The notes beneath the pieces are model-generated. The model did no database searches. It was not told the origin of the DNA and saw only the letters and a program-made list of their open reading frames with translations. From Uranotaenia lowii (taxonomy: Eukaryota; Arthropoda; Insecta; Diptera; Culicidae), in assembly GCF_029784155.1 (NCBI RefSeq), contig NC_073692.1:431253324-431317323 (forward strand): DNA of 64,000 nt, written 5' to 3'. Made by a program: the position numbers and the translations under genes. This document shows positions 1 to 11,230 of the stretch, in pieces (the first letter of the stretch is position 1; every line of letters begins with the position of its first letter).

Positions 1-1676
1 TTGAGGAAAAATTGCAGTTCTTTAAAAAAGGATCTTCTGGTGAACGATTTACTCTTGGCATTTTATTAGAGAATATACTTTTAAGATCATCTGAAACTTC
101 TTCAAATTTTCCCTTGGGATACAAATTTAAAAAGATCATGCACTCATTTTCAAAAAGAATTGAATTTATCCAATACATTGAAACTAAAATTTAAACTAAC
201 TGAGTTACATAACTCTTCATAAAAAAATTTCAAATTGTCAAATAAAAATTGAATGATTACCGAAAAAATCGAAATTTAGCTATTGATATCATTACATGAT
301 CGGGAAACGAAGCTCAGGGAATGATGAGCTAGTTGGCGCCAGGAGCTTCTGGGCGATGAATATTTTTCTCCTACGCAGGGGAAGTTATATCAGCTTATCA
401 GTGGTCGGGGTTTGACCAGACCGAACTGAACGCCATAAACTTGAATACGAGAAAATCGAGTTCACAGTTCACAGCTCTACCAATTGTTACCATTTCATTA
501 GATCACTGATTTAACCATTTTACCTTCACATTTAGACTCTTATCAAATATAATAATAGTAGGAATATTCCTCACTCCACAGAAACTTGAAGGACACATGA
601 AACGCGCCTCCATGTGAGGAAAGTTCTTACGAACATGAATAATTGCTGTCGAGAAGACCTAAGTTGCCTTAGACTAAATTTCGAAAGCTTTTGACGAAAA
701 CTGTTAAGCTCATTATCACCAAAACTTTGTGTCCCGATCTGACAATTATGCTAAATACATCTCAAGTATATCTACTATTTTTTTTTCATAATATCTTTCA
801 TGATAATAAGTTGACTTCGTTAGTAAATTTTATACTCAAAATATGATTTTGACTTATCGGTTCAACGTGTTTCGGAGTTTTCAAAAAATCAGATGTGCCT
901 AAATGAAAAGTATTAAAAAGAGCTAATTCTACATGAAGAGTTTGTTCCTTTACCAATTTATTCATTTTTAGAGAAATGCTGATTTCCAAACGTGCTCCAG
1001 ATAATAATAATAATAATGATGATGCTGTCATCAATAAATCTCAAATCATATTGTAGAGAAGATTTTAAGATCAATTTACTTAGTAAGTTGTTGCCTTCTT
1101 ATGATTTCTTTCATGAAATATTCAGTATTGTCCAAAACGTGAAATTTCCATCAATGATTGTTCCAATTCTAATGACATTAGAATCTCAAATTGTAGATTT
1201 ATTAGCATACTCCGTCAGTCGGGACCTTTTTTTCCATTCGGCAGAAAACAACACAAATTGAGAACCATAGCAACATACTTTGCTACACTAAGAAAAGTTG
1301 GAGTAGGCTGAAATTCCTATGTTGAAAATAAAACATAAACAAAATTTTCTGCGTGGTCATAGAATTGCAAGTTCAAACACGAACTTTTGTAGTTAAGACG
1401 CGAACCCACGGTTGATGTAAAGAATGTTCAGAGTTTCCTCAGTACCTTAATGCACACCCATGTAACTTATCGAAAATCCTTTCTATACGCTCAGTGCTGC
1501 TACCTTTTGAGTGGGGGTATCATAACAGGCGGCGAAAATAGTTTGTACACCCTCTTTACTACCTAATAGTTCGAGTCTTTGATAACGTAAACTTCAAAAA
1601 AGGTTAAAAAAAATCAAAGTAGCCGTTGTTTGAATTCGTTTTGGTAGCATAAATTTCAAAAAGTCATTCAACCAAA
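1..1676. other. No supported gene; upstream flank of the THAP gene
   Basis: AT-rich sequence with scattered short open frames that show no recognisable domain. A short AAT-type microsatellite lies near 1000-1024. A stretch around 1470-1590 is open for about 37 codons on the minus strand but has no start, splice context or family match. The last 100 bases before 1677 must hold the promoter and 5' UTR of the THAP gene; no clear core promoter motif is seen. Confidence 0.5.
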
Positions 1677-1768
1677 ATGGGCCGCAAAAACTGTGCAGTT
1701 ATTGGATGTTTTGCTTCCAAATCCGGAATAGCAAAGAAAACATTTTTTCGTGCATCTGGTAAAGGCAG
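1677..1768 (+). CDS. THAP zinc-finger protein, coding exon 1
   Basis: The start ATG sits in a good insect context (ACCAAAATGG). The 30 codons begin MGRKNCAVIGC, giving the first two zinc ligands of a THAP domain (C6 and C11, spacing C-X4-C) at the usual extreme N-terminus. The exon ends with a strong donor (GCAG followed by GTAAGT) after two bases of an Arg codon. THAP domains are C2CH zinc fingers that bind DNA; they occur in host regulators and at the N-terminus of P-element transposases. Seen: ligands, start, donor. Inferred: a nuclear DNA-binding protein. It could be a host THAP gene or an old P-type transposase; introns between the ligands fit either. Confidence 0.8.
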
Positions 1769-1831
1769 GTAAGTGTTCTATTTGCAAAATTGATAACATT
1801 CGATTACATTGAATGATCTCGAACATTTCAG

Positions 1832-1948
1832 ATCATTTGAGTGCTGGAAAAAGTTTAGCGGCAATCCAGACATGAAGCCTCACCACTTAATCTGCGAGAA
1901 TCATTTCTCAGAGGATGATTTTTTTAATAAATCCAACCATTCCGAAGG
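1832..1948 (+). CDS. THAP zinc-finger protein, coding exon 2
   Basis: The acceptor (CATTTCAG) joins the split Arg codon of exon 1 in frame. The exon encodes the core of the THAP fold: SFECWKKF supplies the invariant tryptophan and ICENHF supplies the last two zinc ligands (C-X2-H), followed by the typical acidic-aromatic SEDDFF. The donor is GAAGG followed by GTAGGT. The 63-bp intron before it is the size of a small insect intron. Together with exon 1 all four zinc ligands and the tryptophan are intact, so there is no sign of decay in the domain. Confidence 0.8.
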
Positions 1949-2003
1949 GTAGGTAGTTTTTTTGTACGAAGAAACAACCGGACAATCATTTTATGATTTT
2001 TAG

Positions 2004-2131
2004 CCTTATTCAAAATGCGAAACCAACACTTAATGGCCCGAAGATTGTTGAAAACGTATTCGAAACCAAAGATTTTCCACCAGTTTTACCGGATGCTAAT
2101 GATATTCCTCGCGAAGTCGAAAGCTATCATG
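2004..2131 (+). CDS. THAP zinc-finger protein, coding exon 3
   Basis: A 55-bp intron ends at TTTTTAG and the exon continues in phase with GLIQNAKPTL, which matches the AVPTF-type box that closes THAP domains. A linker follows (ENVFETKDFPPVLPDANDI), rich in Pro and acidic residues. The donor is CATG followed by GTAAGA, leaving one base of the next codon. The downstream part of the gene is uncertain; the best in-phase continuation is at 5434. A possible 11-nt micro-exon at 2199-2209 has good splice sites but would change the frame. Confidence 0.72.
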
Positions 2132-5100
2132 GTAAGATATTTTCGAAAATTTTAACGTTTTGAATGTATCCTTATTTTCTTGAAAACCACTTATTTAGAA
2201 CGATTCACAGTATGTACCTGAATGGTTTTCCCTGATATCAATGTTTTTTACAAAGTTTGAAGTTTGAATTTTGAGAGCCCCAGAAGGCCTGTTTAAAGCA
2301 ACGCAAAAACAAATTTAGGCTTTCTAATTGCTACTAGAATAACTTAACTCAACGAAATAATCAAAAATATTCTTCAGCTTGTAAAGCATGTAGATGTCGC
2401 TATTGTACAGACTGCCAACCATAATAACTTTGAATGCGATTTGTTTTCCCAAGACACACTTTGGTATCCTTAGTAACATGGGTGAGTTTTGTTGCCCCAA
2501 CTCTTTAGATGGCGTTGCGAACATCGAATATCCATATAGAAGAATGTATGTTCGCGGCAAAGCCCACTTCTTTATCTTGAAGTGACGGTATCTTTGCTTA
2601 ATGTTTGAAATTTCCTTCTAGTAAGAACTTTCTCCAGGAGGTGGTGCTGATGTACATGTCCTTGCTGAAGTATATGAAGCATGCTGAGAGTTACCAATGT
2701 TGATTATAATATGTTTGCTCTTATAAAGCCGTCGAGGCTGTACTGGTTGATTTCTGATTACACAAAAAGCAGAAAACTGAATTTTAATAGCAATATGTTT
2801 GCACCAAGTTCACTCTGGTCGAACAAAAATTTTAAAAAATAAAATGACGTGCACTATCGTTTGAATGAGCAATAGGGTTTTTGCACAGTGCACTAGTATT
2901 AGTAAGCCGATGGGCAAACAAAAGTGTCAGCTTAATGCAAAATGAATACGATTCGAAGGAAGAATTTCGAAGTTTTCGAAATTATTTATGAAAACTATTG
3001 AAAGTTTTTCAACATACAGCACATTCTTGAGAAGCCAGTACATTTGTTTATTTGTTCGCATATTTTTTTTTCTGATTTCGAGTGAGGTTCTTTGAAAAAA
3101 TGAAGATTTTGTTCTAAACGTAGGAGCCTACTAATATTACGAACGTGGACATCCCTAAATAGTTAGGTCGATCATCGATCATCGAGCTGGCGATGACGTA
3201 GAATGACATGGGTGTCAAATGTCGGGGTGAATCACGAGTTTACTGTACAAATTGTAAAACGATGATATATTACGTAGGTTGAGAGTCGAACATTCATAAC
3301 CCGTAGCAGGTTCACGAGCAGGCAAAGGCAGGAATATAAAGAAACTAGAATTGTAAGTCTTTATTATTATTCAATGCTGAACATAACCTTACAAAAATTT
3401 ATATTATGGCTTTAAAGCGATCAATTACAAAAACATCAGCTAAAAAAGATCTGCGTTTTTTCTTTGACTCGCTAGCCGCGTGAACAGGCGCTTTAAGAGC
3501 AGCACCCAACGAGTATGGCTGATGCTTGAAAAATGTTTCGCACTTTTAAATGCGGAATATCTGTGACTTTCAATAACTGGTTCCGTTCTGAACGTCAGTA
3601 AAGCAAAAATCAAAGCATCTTTTATCGACAAGTCTTAAAAACCCTAAGCTTCCCTTAAGTAAATTGGAAAACAAATTTCAAGGGATTCGGTTCAGTCTGG
3701 CTGAACGAGATTTTAAAAACGCTCACAATCCGCAACACGAAGTTTTTAGCCACGGGAACGTTTTTTATCATTATATTTTTCAGATATTAGTTATTAACAA
3801 GCCGAAGAACTGTTTTGAATAGAAAAACCAACACACATAAGATTAATTCGATCTAAATCAGTTTTCATGACCAAATCATGCTTTTCATCTTTACCTCTAA
3901 AATGGCACTCAGTTCACTTTGGCGCAACGTATTTTTGCCATTTTCACTGTCTGCGACATTGAAATTTTCTTATAAAATCATAAAAATTAGGTTCAACGTT
4001 CTGATTTTCATTGGATAGGTAGTTTATCATGTTTCGCATCCACTGCAATAGATAACTCCATCTTTTTTCAAATTTGCTTTCAGTTCGGTCTGGTCGAATC
4101 CCGACCGAATCACTCTGAATTAAAGCTTGTTTTGCACTTTATGCGTATATAATGCAGATTTAATGCTTAAAAGGCGAAACAGCGGGCTGAATAATGCTAT
4201 CATCACATAGCTTTTAATGAGCATTACAAATTCGGAATCAGAGCACCATCAAAACGTTATTTTTCGCCAGCCGTATAAAAGCATTAACAAATTAACAAAA
4301 ATTAAAGAATATAATCATTATCTACAACATCAATCAACCTGCTTAACCCTCCAAAGCTGTTCGGGTCAATATGACCCGAAGCGCACATTTCAAACATCCT
4401 TGTCATCATTCCAATATACTGATGAACTGGTAATTCTGACAGACCAAGTATGTTCTATGAAAATAATCATCAAGTCAACGTCAAAAAATTAAAATTTGAG
4501 TTTTGAAAATCGGTTTATTGGGAAATGAAATACAGCTTAGCAAAGCCAAAATTGGATGTCGTTTTTTAAAGTAAGATTTTTTTACACCGGAAGATCATAG
4601 CGGTCAAAACTTTCATTGGGCCCCAACATATCTATACATTGTCGGATAGATGGATTCTTGACAATTTCAAACATCAATGAAAAAGTTAAATGAAGGAAAG
4701 CTGTAAGAAGTTATGAGTATTTTAAAAATAAAATTGGTTTTTCGGACTTTCTACTATCTGAACCAGTTTCTGATTACCTGGTACTACATATCGATTTTTT
4801 TTTTCAAATGTTGAGTAATTAGAATAAAATACCTACACATTGAATATAATATCATCAAAATCGGTTAACATTTACAGCCAGGAGAACGAAAACAAACTAC
4901 AACACAAATTTCCTCGAAACGAATATTTTGCGAACGGCTTTGGAAGGTTAAAGAAGGGTTCTATGAAATGAAAAGTGACTATAATTGAATAATGAATAAC
5001 CTTTGATGAGTCTCGAACCGAGGATCCCGCAGCAGCCTTTATGTTTCCTTGCGATTTACCATTTCGATCACTCTTGATGATGAAAAACCCCGTACTTCAA

Positions 5101-5433
5101 GTACTGTTCGGGACACACCACTTTTTTTTATTGCTTCTATGCATTAAAAATGCTTTCGTTTCAGCATTATGAATGTTGATAAAATACTAACTTGCAATAG
5201 AAATGGTGATTTCTAGCTGATAATGGCTTAATGCTTATGGTTATTTGGGAACTTCAATCAACATGAAAATTTTCCAGATAATCATTAGTATAAAGTTGAA
5301 ATATCTGAAAACTTTTTTCTACGTTTTAAAACCTATAAATTTAGTTTCAAAATGAGAAAAATTTGGTTTGAGTTTTAAATATTTCAAATGTAAGTATAAA
5401 TGTTATTTCGGAATCATGAAGTATCTATTTTAG
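2132..5433. other. Probable THAP intron; repeat-derived sequence
   Basis: No convincing coding sequence. The motif AGTTC..TCTGGTCGAAC recurs near 2808, 3690, 3907 and 4082, and inverted near 410, suggesting fragments of one repeat family. A tRNA-like B-box stretch lies at 5003-5075. Confidence 0.4.
5003..5075 (-). repeat. tRNA-like (SINE head) fragment
   Basis: On the minus strand the sequence reads TCGGTTCGAGACTC, a good Pol III B box, preceded at tRNA-like distance by a weak A-box-like stretch. No full cloverleaf could be drawn, so this is a tRNA-derived repeat rather than a tRNA gene. Confidence 0.35.
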
Positions 5434-5543
5434 CAAAGGTCACAAACAACACCATTCCTGATGAAATCAAAGCGTTTAGAAGCAAACAGGTTGATTTATG
5501 TGACAGTTCAACTTTTTTCCTTAGTAAATGTATGGGAAAGTAG
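5434..5543 (+). CDS. Candidate terminal exon of the THAP gene
   Basis: After an acceptor (TATTTTAG) the sequence is open in the one phase that continues exon 3 (one base G plus CA gives Ala). It encodes 35 residues with ordinary codon use, including NNTIPDEIKAFRSKQVDLC, and stops at TAG 5541-5543. That stop lies inside the terminal inverted repeat of the MITE beginning at 5534, so the coding end is either an exaptation or a truncation caused by the insertion. An alternative is a weak donor after CAG at 5490 that would splice past the MITE. Evidence is phase and composition only. Confidence 0.45.
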
Positions 5544-7216
5544 GGTAAAACGGACACTTTGAATATTTCTAAAATTACCATGTTTGGCACAAATCTAATG
5601 GTGGGAATATGTTTACCTAAGTGTATCTACACTTTCGAGACCCTTTGTTTAAAAGTAAACAAAACAAACAAAAACTTCGAGGATCCATCATTTGATGTTA
5701 TTTTCTCTCCTCATAGAATAGTTGATAACTCGCAAAATTTTCAAAAATTACAACCGTTCTCAAAGGTAGAGTGTAGACGGACTTCTCAAGGTCGGGTAAA
5801 ACGGACACATCAGTTTCTCTAGGTATTTTAAATGTTTCATCGGTTTGATCCTCCATATGCCTTTATAAGATCTTGACAAGAGCAATTGTCGGTCTAAAAG
5901 CACTCAGCTTCTCAAACAGGCCACTAAAACTGTTAAAATAGGATCTCTGGTGAAAAAAGCAACAATAAAATACGGAATTCAGAAACCACACTGTTTCGCT
6001 TCTGAACTCGGACCAGTTGGTTCCATTTTGGTGTCAATACGTTTTCAAATACTCAACTTACAAAAATATCTACTTTTACAGCAATTTTTGCGGCAAAATG
6101 TAACTTTGCTGAGCAGTGTCCGTTTTACCGGACCATTTTTGAAAAGTGTAATTTGTAAGCATGTTTTAGATAGCTATAAAAACAGTCTTGATGAAGAAAA
6201 TTTACTTATTCAAATGGTTAATGCGATAGCAAACAACCTAAACTGCCCATCTGCACGAAAACTGCGATGAAAAAAGCAAAAGGGTAAAAACACTATATAT
6301 TGAACACCATCTTTGGGATTGAACACATTTGTGGCCAATAAATAATAACGAAAGGTTTTTCTGAAAAAAATTTGATAGCGTAGCTTAAGCTTATTTCTCT
6401 GCTTCGAATCGATATATTTTTTTCGTGGAAATATGTTTTGAAATTATTATTTAAGCCTTTTAATTCAAAATAACTTTTGTCCCAATGATTAAACACAATG
6501 ATTCAAATATTGAACAGGCAATGTTCTAATTGTTGAACACGCTAACATTGAATATCATTGCATATATTCAGGGGTATTTCGCTTGATAGTATGCGTTGCA
6601 GGGGCGATTTTGGTTGAGCTAGCAACCAAGAAACAGTTTGTTTACATTTCCAAACACCAACCGATGTTTGTTCAATAACTGGTTCATGCATTTCTTTACG
6701 AAACGAGTACTGCAAGATTGAACGTTCAATAATTGAAACATTGGCGTTTTCTGTGATCCAATGATTGAACACTTTAACTTGTTAAATTTTAAGAAAATAA
6801 GGATAATAAAGGCTGCTACTCTTCAAGAAATCATTCAAAAAGACTTAGTTGAAAACACTTATATCATTATCTTAGACGTTTTTTTGTCTTTTATCCAATT
6901 TTTCCCCCAATCAAAAATAGGCTGTTTTCTTCATCCAGTCAAAAAACAACGCCAAAATTTGAACACATATTCAAGTTTCGGGGATTGTGGCTTTAAGAGT
7001 CCGAGATTCTTGATAAAAATTTGAACATAGGTAGAAAATGCTTCAACAGTGGCACAACGAATTTTGATTCATTTTTCTACTGTATATTATTGTTTTAATC
7101 GGTAAATGTTTTACTAGTGTTCATTATCTGGTACCTGTTCAATAACTAGTGCTTCTACCCTATCTGATTTTCTATTGCGATTCTACCTTAGGGTATCCGT
7201 CTTACCCGACTTTCCC
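5534..7216. mobile_element. MITE with GGGAAAGT-type inverted repeats
   Basis: The left end reads GGGAAAGTAGGGTAAAACGG and the right end, reversed, reads GGGAAAGTCGGGTAAGACGG, about 18 of 20 matching. The motif GGGTAAAACGGACAC recurs inside at 5792 and, inverted, near 6117. Without the nested element at 6281-7161 it would be about 0.8 kb. It has no transposase; frames at 5559-5822 and 5950-6270 are open but resemble no family. Target duplication is not clear. Confidence 0.65.
6281..7161. mobile_element. Nested MITE with AGGGTARAARCACTA inverted repeats
   Basis: Left end AGGGTAAAAACACTATATAT and reversed right end AGGGTAGAAGCACTAGTTAT match at most positions and continue with ATTGAACA. The motif ATTGAACA recurs inside many times. 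It sits wholly inside the 5534-7216 MITE, so it inserted later. Confidence 0.6.
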
Positions 7217-7311
7217 CTTTAGTTTTGGTATAGTTTTTTTTTTAAAATAGAGATTCTCTGGAGGCACAGTTTCATTTGTTTTTGTAGTTAAAATTTTATT
7301 AGTTATGTTAA

Positions 7312-7548
7312 AAAAATAAGCCCCTTGTTTTATGCAGCATCATTGCCCATCTTTCGATTTTTATTGTTGTTCGGCCTTTACATATAAGGACCACGATGTT
7401 GTATGGACTGCTAAGGAATCTAAACCAAGAAACACACGAAGATTCAATCTTGGAATGCAGTTCAAAATACTGTATTGAAGTCACTAAGGGTATATGTAGT
7501 TCTGAATTTCTTTCAAAAGAAAACGTTGCCCCAAACCATATATTTTGA
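7312..7548 (+). other. Open frame of unknown meaning downstream of the MITE
   Basis: A stop-free stretch of 78 codons with protein-like composition (for example LLRNLNQETHEDSILECSSK) follows the MITE pair. An acceptor-like TTTTATGCAG lies at 7328-7337. A second frame starting at 7338 is also open for 45 codons (FTYKDHDVVWTAKESKPRN). Either could be displaced 3' coding sequence of the THAP gene; having two plausible frames weakens both. Confidence 0.25.
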
Positions 7549-8734
7549 ATCTTTTTTATTACTTTTCAATATATTATTCCATACAGCTAGATATCTATAT
7601 AATATTTACCACGAAATCGATGTCGATCAGTTCGAAACCAACCGAACAATCGATACACTCTACTATTCAATCGTGCACTACGTCCACGTGATACTTCGAA
7701 ATTGTTAGTAATTGTTTTTTATGTTCATTTCTGTTCTATTTAAGTTTGCGTGTGTGTTTGTGTGTTTTTGTGTGAGTGTCTATGAATTCACCTCATCATA
7801 TTAATTTGTGTGAAGAATTTATCGTACATATCACATAAAAGTATGCTTTCTCTTCAAGTACCCGACGAAATACTTTCTAAACATTCATCATCTTTACTGC
7901 TACTGGTTTTGTTTCTATGAGGCATGTGTCAGCGAATGGTTAGTCTGTTGTCTATGATACACATGAAATTCTCTTAAGTTTTACTTGTTGGACAAAATAT
8001 ATCAATTGAACCGTGTCATGGCCGCTAGCTTCTGCTAAACATCTTGCATCCAAACTATCTACATTTTTGCTCGATTTTTTGACTGTTTCTGGAACATTAC
8101 ATTTTTTAATTAATTTCAATATCAGTAACTGGTGTCGAACTGATAATTTCGACTTTTTACTGGTCTGTAATAGGAAATTGAATAATTTTGAAATGAGATA
8201 TTCCAACCAATTAAAATTCTTCTTTTTAATTTGATTTACATCAATTTATAAATTGGTTTTATTTCTATGGGTCGTTTTTTTTTCTTTAAGAATTTGTTTT
8301 TTTTTACAAATGCATCTCATAATTGGTTTAATTTTTTGTTCTTCACTACATCCTTTATTGAAATTATAATGGACTTTCGTAAATGTTAAGCAGATTTCAT
8401 TATGTAAATTTCACATTATCGAATTATTGACTGGGTTTGTCATGACGAAATCAAATTATGGCACAAATTTGTATTTAAATGCAGCTTCTTTGGCACATCA
8501 CGATTAAAACAGAAAGAATGTTTTTTGCTCATCATATTCTGGAGGATGCAGTGAACGATTCTTTGCTTTTCGTACAATAAATCCTAATAGTATTAGCATC
8601 GTCGATATCAATATACCAATTCTTAAAACTAATTTGTAGGAACTTTGGTTGCTTGTTTTTAACCTATTCACTAAATGAAAATACTTAACTTAAATGACAC
8701 TCGTTTATGATGAATCAAAAGTTTGTTGTAATCA
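7549..8734. other. Intergenic; GT-rich stretch, nothing supported
   Basis: AT-rich spacer between the convergent THAP and pdm3 genes. A GT-rich simple stretch lies at about 7744-7780. No domain-bearing frame was found. Confidence 0.4.
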
Positions 8735-8951
8735 TTTATTCGAAATAAGATCTTCTAAAACCTAAACAAACAAAACAAATGCTTTCGTGTGGAGCAAGTT
8801 CTCAAATTGACTAAACGTTTTGTATTATGTATATGTAAGCACTAGCGCTGCTGGAGAAATCCAAAATATAACAACTGTAGAATGGCACAAATCGATTGTT
8901 GTCTCTATTTTGTTGAACTTAAAGCAATACGTAAACGAAAACGGATCCAGC
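8735..8951 (-). other. pdm3: Candidate 3' UTR and poly(A) signal of pdm3
   Basis: After the pdm3 stop the first canonical AATAAA on the minus strand is at 8740-8735, about 210 bases downstream. A longer 3' UTR using a signal further on cannot be excluded. Confidence 0.4.
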
Positions 8952-9088
8952 TTAAGAGCTTTCCATCTTGAAGTTTTTCGACATCATTCGGACTGTGTTT
9001 TTGAGGGCTTGTCGCTTGTTGCAGAACCAGATTCGGATCACTTCGCGTTCGTATCCGAGCTGATGTGCCAGACCGGTGATTTCCGTTC
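8952..9088 (-). CDS. pdm3: pdm3 last coding exon: homeodomain helices 2-3 and C-terminus
   Basis: The acceptor (GTCTTATTCCAG) opens an exon completing the Gly codon split from the previous exon. It encodes TEITGLAHQLGYEREVIRIW and FCNKRQALKNTV, the second helix and recognition helix of the homeodomain with the POU-typical WFCNKRQ (Cys at the recognition position), then a short tail ending KNFKMESS and TAA at 8954-8952. The intron before it is 8.2 kb and splits the homeodomain just before helix 2, as the POU6 domain organisation allows. This exon escapes simple frame lists because it has no start codon. Confidence is very high. Confidence 0.95.
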
Positions 9089-9359
9089 CTGGAATAAGAC
9101 AAAAAAGCGTTATTTATTCACTCACGGTTTTCGTTTATTAAAATGATGGCAACAAAGCCGTTAGAAGAACTCCTCCAATAGGGAGGAGAAGGGTTAGTTA
9201 CATTTTTTTTCTTGAACTGTGCAATATATAACATGTCAAACTCTCTGATAATTAATAAATTATTGTTAAATGGATTGCTTTTACTCCTGTTGATACTTCT
9301 TTTTCAAAATTTTTAACTTTTCTTCTTAAAATAAAATAAAGAATCATTTTAAAATGGGG

Positions 9360-9500
9360 CTTTTGATAAAACTCAGTTGGCTAGTCAGTTGCCTCCTGAG
9401 CCAAATACCGCGGGTTCGAGCCCAAAAGTACACATCGAACATAGTTGAACCGGTTAAATTTTTCAATAACTGTCCGCCAACTGCAACGTTGATGTAAAGT
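9360..9500 (+). repeat. tRNA-derived SINE-like element
   Basis: An A-box-like TGGCTAGTCAGTTG at about 9378 and a B box GGTTCGAGCCC at 9413-9423 stand at tRNA-like spacing, followed by a non-tRNA tail. This is the layout of a Pol III SINE. It lies in the last pdm3 intron, on the strand opposite to the gene. Confidence 0.6.
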
Positions 9501-10324
9501 CGCGAATGCCAAAAAGATGGACTATTATCGAAACAAAAATAACTTAAATGATTTACTAAATGATCATAACGAATCCTCATATAACTATATATAAAAATTG
9601 ATGGTGAGCAGTGTAATACACAACAAGTTTAAATCGGCTAGTCACATGAAAAAAATTTTATGATACTCTCTATACAGCTCCAGAGAATTTTCAGTTTTTT
9701 TTTATTAATCGTGAGAATATCTTGAATTTTCTGAAAGTTCAAAGTAAAATTGAAGGTGAGGTTTCGAGCAAAATTTAGTTTGTAAAACATTTGCAGTATC
9801 GATTTTTTTATTTGATTTCATAGTCTGCGAAAAACAAAATGCGTTTAAAATGAATAAAATAAATAAAATAAAATCTATAAGGATTTTACTCAAAGTCATG
9901 GAAATCTTTTTATTGGTATAGATTGGAATTTACCGACTTCAGCTATCAAAATTTGATCGGAAAGTATTATATTAAATTTATAATCTCCTTGTAGCTAGCG
10001 GGCCATGAGGTTTTACATTCCTTGAGAACCCCGAATGTATGAAATCACTTTTTTCTTTCAATGTTCATAAACAGCCCACCGCCCAAGCAACCAAAAGTTC
10101 GAAAAACATTCCTCTATCAGGTTTGAACTGCTCAATCGTGTATTGTTATAAAATTTCTTTTCGGCTTAATTTTTAAGTAGCTAAACCAACTTTAAAGTTG
10201 AAAAAAAGTTTGCATAAATTGTTAAACGACTTCCAACCAGCTTCAAAAAGCACTTTTATAAGCAGTACAAACAAAATTCAAATGCCTTTAAGTTTTATTG
10301 TCCGCTAACTAACATTTAAATAGC
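9501..10324. other. pdm3 intron; nothing supported
   Basis: AT-rich intronic sequence with no recognised gene or repeat structure. Confidence 0.4.
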
Positions 10325-10332
10325 ATGTTCAT

Positions 10333-11150
10333 TAGACTGAGTCGATTTGGGGTCATTTTTGAATTTCTCAAACCCTGGGGTCTTAAAAGCTTCGTTTTGG
10401 TTCAAAACTCATCCATGATTTTTTGCAGAATTTTCAAGCAACGTTTACATGAGTAAATTTGAACTTTTAGGTTTGTATGGGAAAATTGAATATTTTGTAC
10501 TGAAAAATGAACATCATTTTTGTTTCTTCTGTGGAACCGAGCCTGCTGAAGGTTTTTGTGCCAATTTATAAATTTCTTACAGGAAATTTTCCGCTGAACA
10601 ACTTTGTCGAACATCATAACTTCGTATCTTTTTAGACAAAAAATTTATTAGCTGTTTAACAGGTGTATGTCTTTTGGCATTGATAAACAAGAAATTCAAT
10701 TGACACCACTGCTGGGTGCCTAGCGAAGCATTCCAAGACCACTTTTCATGCCATACTTCGTGGGGCACAAGCAGTGGTGTCGATTGAATTCATGGTTTAT
10801 CAATCCAAAAAAACATACACCTGTTAAACAGCTAATAACTTTTTTGTCTTAAAAGATACGAAGTTATAATATTCGACAAAGATGTTCAGCGGAAAATTTC
10901 CTACAAGAAATTTATAAATTGGCACAAAAACCTTCAGCAGGCTCGGTTCCACAGAAGAAACAAAAATGATGTTCATTTTTCAGTACAAAATATTCAATTT
11001 TCCCATACAAACCTAAAAGTTCAAATTTACTCATGTAAACGTTGCTTAAAAATTCTGCAAAAAATCATGGATGAGTTTTGGACCAAAACGAAGCTTTTAA
11101 GACCCCAGGGTTTGAGAAATTCAAAAATGACCCCAAATCGACTCAGTCTA
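10333..11150. mobile_element. Palindromic foldback element, 818 bp, with 8-bp target duplication
   Basis: The element begins TAGACTGAGTCGATTTGGGG and ends with its exact reverse complement. The two arms, about 400 bp each, pair over nearly their whole length with few mismatches, leaving a small central loop near 10735-10755. It is flanked by ATGTTCAT at 10325-10332 and again at 11151-11158, an 8-bp target-site duplication of the hAT/P size class. It has no coding capacity; open frames in it are by-products of the palindrome. Confidence 0.9.
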
Positions 11151-11158
11151 ATGTTCAT

Positions 11159-11230
11159 ACCAAGCCTCGAACCCGAGCTCTCCGCTTGAAAAACGAGCTT
11201 AATACTTAGTGCTCTATGTAAACATCATGA
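11159..11230 (-). repeat. tRNA-like (SINE head) fragment
   Basis: The minus strand carries GGGTTCGAGGCTTGG, a good B box, with a tRNA-like stretch before it. It abuts the foldback duplication. No full cloverleaf was found. Confidence 0.4.

Noticed and set aside
2199..2209. An 11-nt micro-exon of the THAP gene
   Set aside because: Splice sites look good, but such short exons are rare and it would break the phase of the better exon at 5434.
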